Below, piece by piece: positions 62,071 through 64,000 of a DNA stretch of 64,000 nt (position 1 is its first letter; each line of letters begins with the position of its first letter). The DNA is from Terrimonas ferruginea DSM 30193. GTDB lineage: Bacteria > Bacteroidota > Bacteroidia > Chitinophagales > Chitinophagaceae. The stretch lies in the NCBI RefSeq assembly GCF_000425585.1, contig NZ_KE384399.1:292459-356458 (forward strand), given 5' to 3'. The notes under the pieces are model-generated. The model worked only from the letters and a program-made list of their open reading frames with translations. It did not search any database and was not told where the DNA came from. A program made the position numbers and the translations under genes.

Positions 62071-62094
62071 AAAAAAAGACCGCCCCGGCGGTCT
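62071..62094 (-). terminator. Terminator after the SPT-like gene
   Basis: AGACCGCC (62077-62084) and GGCGGTCT (62087-62094) form a stem; on the minus strand seven T follow (62071-62077). A second small hairpin, CCGCC-AAA-GGCGG (62136-62148), lies between it and the gene. Confidence 0.8.
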
Positions 62095-62166
62095 GTACGT
62101 ATCAAGAATAAATTCATTTACATATTTACACATTCCGCCAAAGGCGGCACATTTTCACATTCTTTC

Positions 62167-63420
62167 TCAATCTGCCATATCCGGAATGGCCTCGGCCTTA
62201 TAAGCTCCTGCGTCCAGTTTTTCTTTGGTAGCGGAGAACGCCTGCAGCGTCTCTTCGATGTCTGCATCGGTATGTGTGGCCGTAGGGATGAGGCGGTAAA
62301 TGATATGTCCTTTCGGAATAACCGGGTATACCACGATAGAGCAGAATATGCGGTAGTTCTCACGCAGGTCCATTACCATGGCTGTTGCTTCTTCCACGCC
62401 ACCTTTCATGTATACAGGTGTTACCACTGAATCGGTGTTGCCGATATCAAAACCACGTTCTTTCAATCCAGCCTGTAGTTTGAGGGCGTTGCTCCAGAGT
62501 TTCTCGCGCAGTTCGGGTTGTGTGCGCAACAGGTCGAGGCGTTTAAGGTTACCGATCACGAGTGGCATCGGCAGGCTTTTGGCAAAAATCTGGCTGCGGA
62601 TGTTGTAACGGATATAGTCGATGATCTTGCGGTCACCGGCAACGAATGCACCGATTGACGCCATTGATTTGGCGAATGTAGAGAAGTAGAGATCGATTTT
62701 GTCCTGTACGCCTTGTGCTTCACCGGCACCGGCGCCGGTTGCACCGAGTGTACCGAAACCATGCGCATCGTCAACAAGAAGGCGGAAATCATATTTATCT
62801 TTCAGTGCTGCGATCTCGGTCAGTTTGCCCTGATCGCCGGCCATACCGAATACACCTTCCGTGATCACGAGTACGCCGCCGGCATTCTGCTTGTTCACCA
62901 GTGCAGAAGCGCGTTGCAATTGTTTTTCCAGGTCGGCGAGGTCGTTGTGTTTGTACACATAACGGTGACCGGGATGCAAACGCAATCCATCGATAATACA
63001 GGCGTGGCTTTCTGCGTCGTATACAATCACATCATGACGGCTGCAAAGCACGTCGATGATGCTCACCATTCCCTGGTAGCCGAAGTTGAGCAGGGCGGCA
63101 TCTTCTTTCATCACAAAAGCAGCCAGCTCGGCTTCGAGTTGTTCGTGATAATCACTGTTGCCGCTCATCATACGCGCACCCATCGGCAGTGCCAGGCCAA
63201 AACGTGCGGCACCGTCTGCATCAGCTTTACGTACTTCAGGATGATTGGCGAGACCGAGATAGTTGTTGAGGCTCCATACGATCATTTCTTTTCCGCGGAA
63301 TTTCATGCGGCTTGAAATGTCTCCTTCCAGTTTGGGAAATGCGAAATAGCCATGTGCTCTTTCGCGGTGTTGGCCAATAGGACCATAATTTTTAAGCAGA
63401 CGCTCAAAGATGTCAGCCAT
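62167..63420 (-). CDS. spt: Alpha-oxoamine synthase, serine palmitoyltransferase-like
   Basis: This 417-residue PLP enzyme of the KBL/BioF/SPT group carries WSLNNYLGLANHPEVRKAD, LLVDDAHGFGTLG with the PLP-binding Asp and His, and TFAKSMASIGAFVAGD with the Schiff-base Lys near 250. The TFAKS form (rather than TLGKA) and the Bacteroidota context favour serine palmitoyltransferase, the first step of sphingolipid synthesis from serine and a long-chain acyl-CoA. A glycine C-acetyltransferase or 8-amino-7-oxononanoate synthase role is less likely but not excluded. Sphingolipids are common in this phylum. It is a single gene between two terminators. Confidence 0.85.
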   Translation of the reverse strand: MADIFERLLKNYGPIGQHRERAHGYFAFPKLEGDISSRMKFRGKEMIVWSLNNYLGLANHPEVRKADADGAARFGLALPMGARMMSGNSDYHEQLEAELAAFVMKEDAALLNFGYQGMVSIIDVLCSRHDVIVYDAESHACIIDGLRLHPGHRYVYKHNDLADLEKQLQRASALVNKQNAGGVLVITEGVFGMAGDQGKLTEIAALKDKYDFRLLVDDAHGFGTLGATGAGAGEAQGVQDKIDLYFSTFAKSMASIGAFVAGDRKIIDYIRYNIRSQIFAKSLPMPLVIGNLKRLDLLRTQPELREKLWSNALKLQAGLKERGFDIGNTDSVVTPVYMKGGVEEATAMVMDLRENYRIFCSIVVYPVIPKGHIIYRLIPTATHTDADIEETLQAFSATKEKLDAGAYKAEAIPDMAD

Positions 63421-63508
63421 ATGTTTATGAAGATTTTAGGTGAGGCCCCGCTCATGCCCGGGGCAGACGCTTTCCAAAAAAGCGTTGCAAAGGTAAGGTT
63501 TTGTCAGC

Positions 63509-63535
63509 AAAAAGCCCCGGCAAACTGCCGGGGCT
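63509..63535 (-). terminator. Terminator after the PBP gene
   Basis: AGCCCCGGCA (63513-63522) and TGCCGGGGCT (63526-63535) form a perfect 10-bp stem with a 3-nt loop. On the minus strand five T follow. It ends the partial gene at 63557. Confidence 0.85.
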
Positions 63536-63556
63536 AAGCTATTGAAGAGGAGTGCT

Positions 63557-64000
63557 TTAGTTCTCTTTTTTACCAAATAGTTTCTTGAAAAGCCCTTTTT
63601 TCTTCCGGGGCTCATCGGCTGCGGAACCGATTGGTTTGTTGTTCGGGTCTTTTTTCGAATCTTTTTTCTGCGTACTGTCTTTTTTAGGTGTAGTAACAGG
63701 CGCATCCGGATCCTGGAACGGACGCGATTCGGCCGGAAGGTCATATCCTTCTTCTGTACCTACGCCCACGTCTTCCTGCTGCGCGCCCGGCTCAATATCC
63801 GAGTCGATCTGCAGGGCATCCGCACTGAACATTTCGTTGTCCATTTGTGCCGGCTGTACAAATTTGGCGTCGCGTTCGATACCGAGTTTTTTGTCGGCGT
63901 ATACTTTTTTGAAGAAGTTTTCCCAGATAGGTCTTGCGGCTGCGCCACCAAAACCGCCGCTGCCTTCGTTGCGGATGAAACGGTCATCGCAACCAACCCA
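63557..64000 (-). CDS. C-terminal part of a class A penicillin-binding protein (PBP1A-like), truncated by the window
   Basis: The frame is open to the end of the window, giving the last 147 residues. It begins WVGCDDRFIRNEGSGG and continues FGGAAARPIWENFFKKVYADK. That is the usual end of the transpeptidase domain of PBP1A-type enzymes, which polymerise and cross-link peptidoglycan. The last 90 residues are an acidic, then Lys/Asp/Pro-rich disordered tail ending KKKGLFKKLFGKKEN. The 5' part lies outside. The Met at 63844 is internal, not the start. Confidence 0.8.
   Translation of the reverse strand, partial: WVGCDDRFIRNEGSGGFGGAAARPIWENFFKKVYADKKLGIERDAKFVQPAQMDNEMFSADALQIDSDIEPGAQQEDVGVGTEEGYDLPAESRPFQDPDAPVTTPKKDSTQKKDSKKDPNNKPIGSAADEPRKKKGLFKKLFGKKEN

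Noticed and set aside
1-64000. tRNA, rRNA, integrase, transposase or phage genes
   Set aside because: I looked for CCA-type tRNA ends, transposase DDE-type proteins and integrase motifs and found none. The repeats have no associated transposase in the window.

Overview
The window looks like a chromosomal segment of a Bacteroidota bacterium, most likely of the Chitinophagaceae. The signs are TAnnTTTG-type -7 promoter boxes, an ECF sigma/FecR pair, a TonB-dependent receptor with a carboxypeptidase-regulatory-like N-terminus, GIN-domain and PepSY-like lipoproteins, a DUF6702-type protein, a serine palmitoyltransferase-like enzyme, a YtxJ-type bacilliredoxin and a LeuA without a regulatory domain. 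I saw no rRNA, tRNA, phage, transposase gene or CRISPR array.

Layout. 0.1-6.2 kb: glutamate synthase (gltBD). 6.5-14.3 kb: a minus-strand ilv operon, ilvE-ilvD-ilvB-ilvN-ilvC-(terminator-like hairpin)-ilvA. It is preceded by what looks like a complete ribosome-mediated attenuator: a 33-codon leader ORF with an Ile3-Val3-Ile3 run, a possible antiterminator and a strong terminator. 14.4-21.0 kb: a minus-strand leu operon, leuA-leuC-methyltransferase-leuD-tandem ABC ATPase-leuB. Together these two operons cover the whole Ile/Val/Leu pathway, and GOGAT supplies the glutamate used by IlvE. 21.2-23.2 kb: two unknown conserved-looking genes. 23.4-31.2 kb: surface and signalling genes (ECF sigma, FecR, an STN plus 'GVQ-G-N' repeat surface protein, a TonB receptor and two lipoproteins). 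31.3-36.3 kb: carA, aroQ, a YwqK-like protein, an esterase and an SPFH protein with an Arc-like regulator. 36.4-42.0 kb: M1 aminopeptidase, HupE-like and DUF6702-like proteins, a CorC-type protein and a PAP2 phosphatase. 43.0-50.7 kb: a strongly promoted 66-residue protein, an LTA-synthase-like sulfatase, a phosphohexomutase, a cysteine desulfurase, a PspC-like protein and aconitase. 50.9-58.8 kb: small membrane proteins, a methyltransferase, an AraC regulator, a kinase-regulator-kinase group, a bacilliredoxin, an A+T-richer pair encoding a 2TM-GAF-like protein and a small partner, and a fructosamine-kinase-like gene. 58.8-64.0 kb: UbiX, DPP-IV-like peptidase, SPT-like enzyme and the C-terminus of a class A PBP.

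A second theme is non-coding. Many intergenic spacers are built from degenerate 7-bp tandem units (for example TTTTGAC/TTTTGAA, GTGAATG/GTCAATG, AAGTAAT/AAGTTTT) combined with short perfect hairpins. In two places they have grown into long arrays: 5 units of about 95 bp at 26.9-27.4 kb and 4 units of about 133 bp at 42.1-42.7 kb. The same heptamers sit inside the ilv and leu operons just before the ilvD and leuC start codons.

The points most worth following up are the ilv attenuator, the Tam-like methyltransferase inside the leu operon, the heptamer/hairpin repeat family, the SPFH-Arc operon with an inverted repeat over its promoter, the small 66-residue protein gene, and the 2TM-GAF gene pair.
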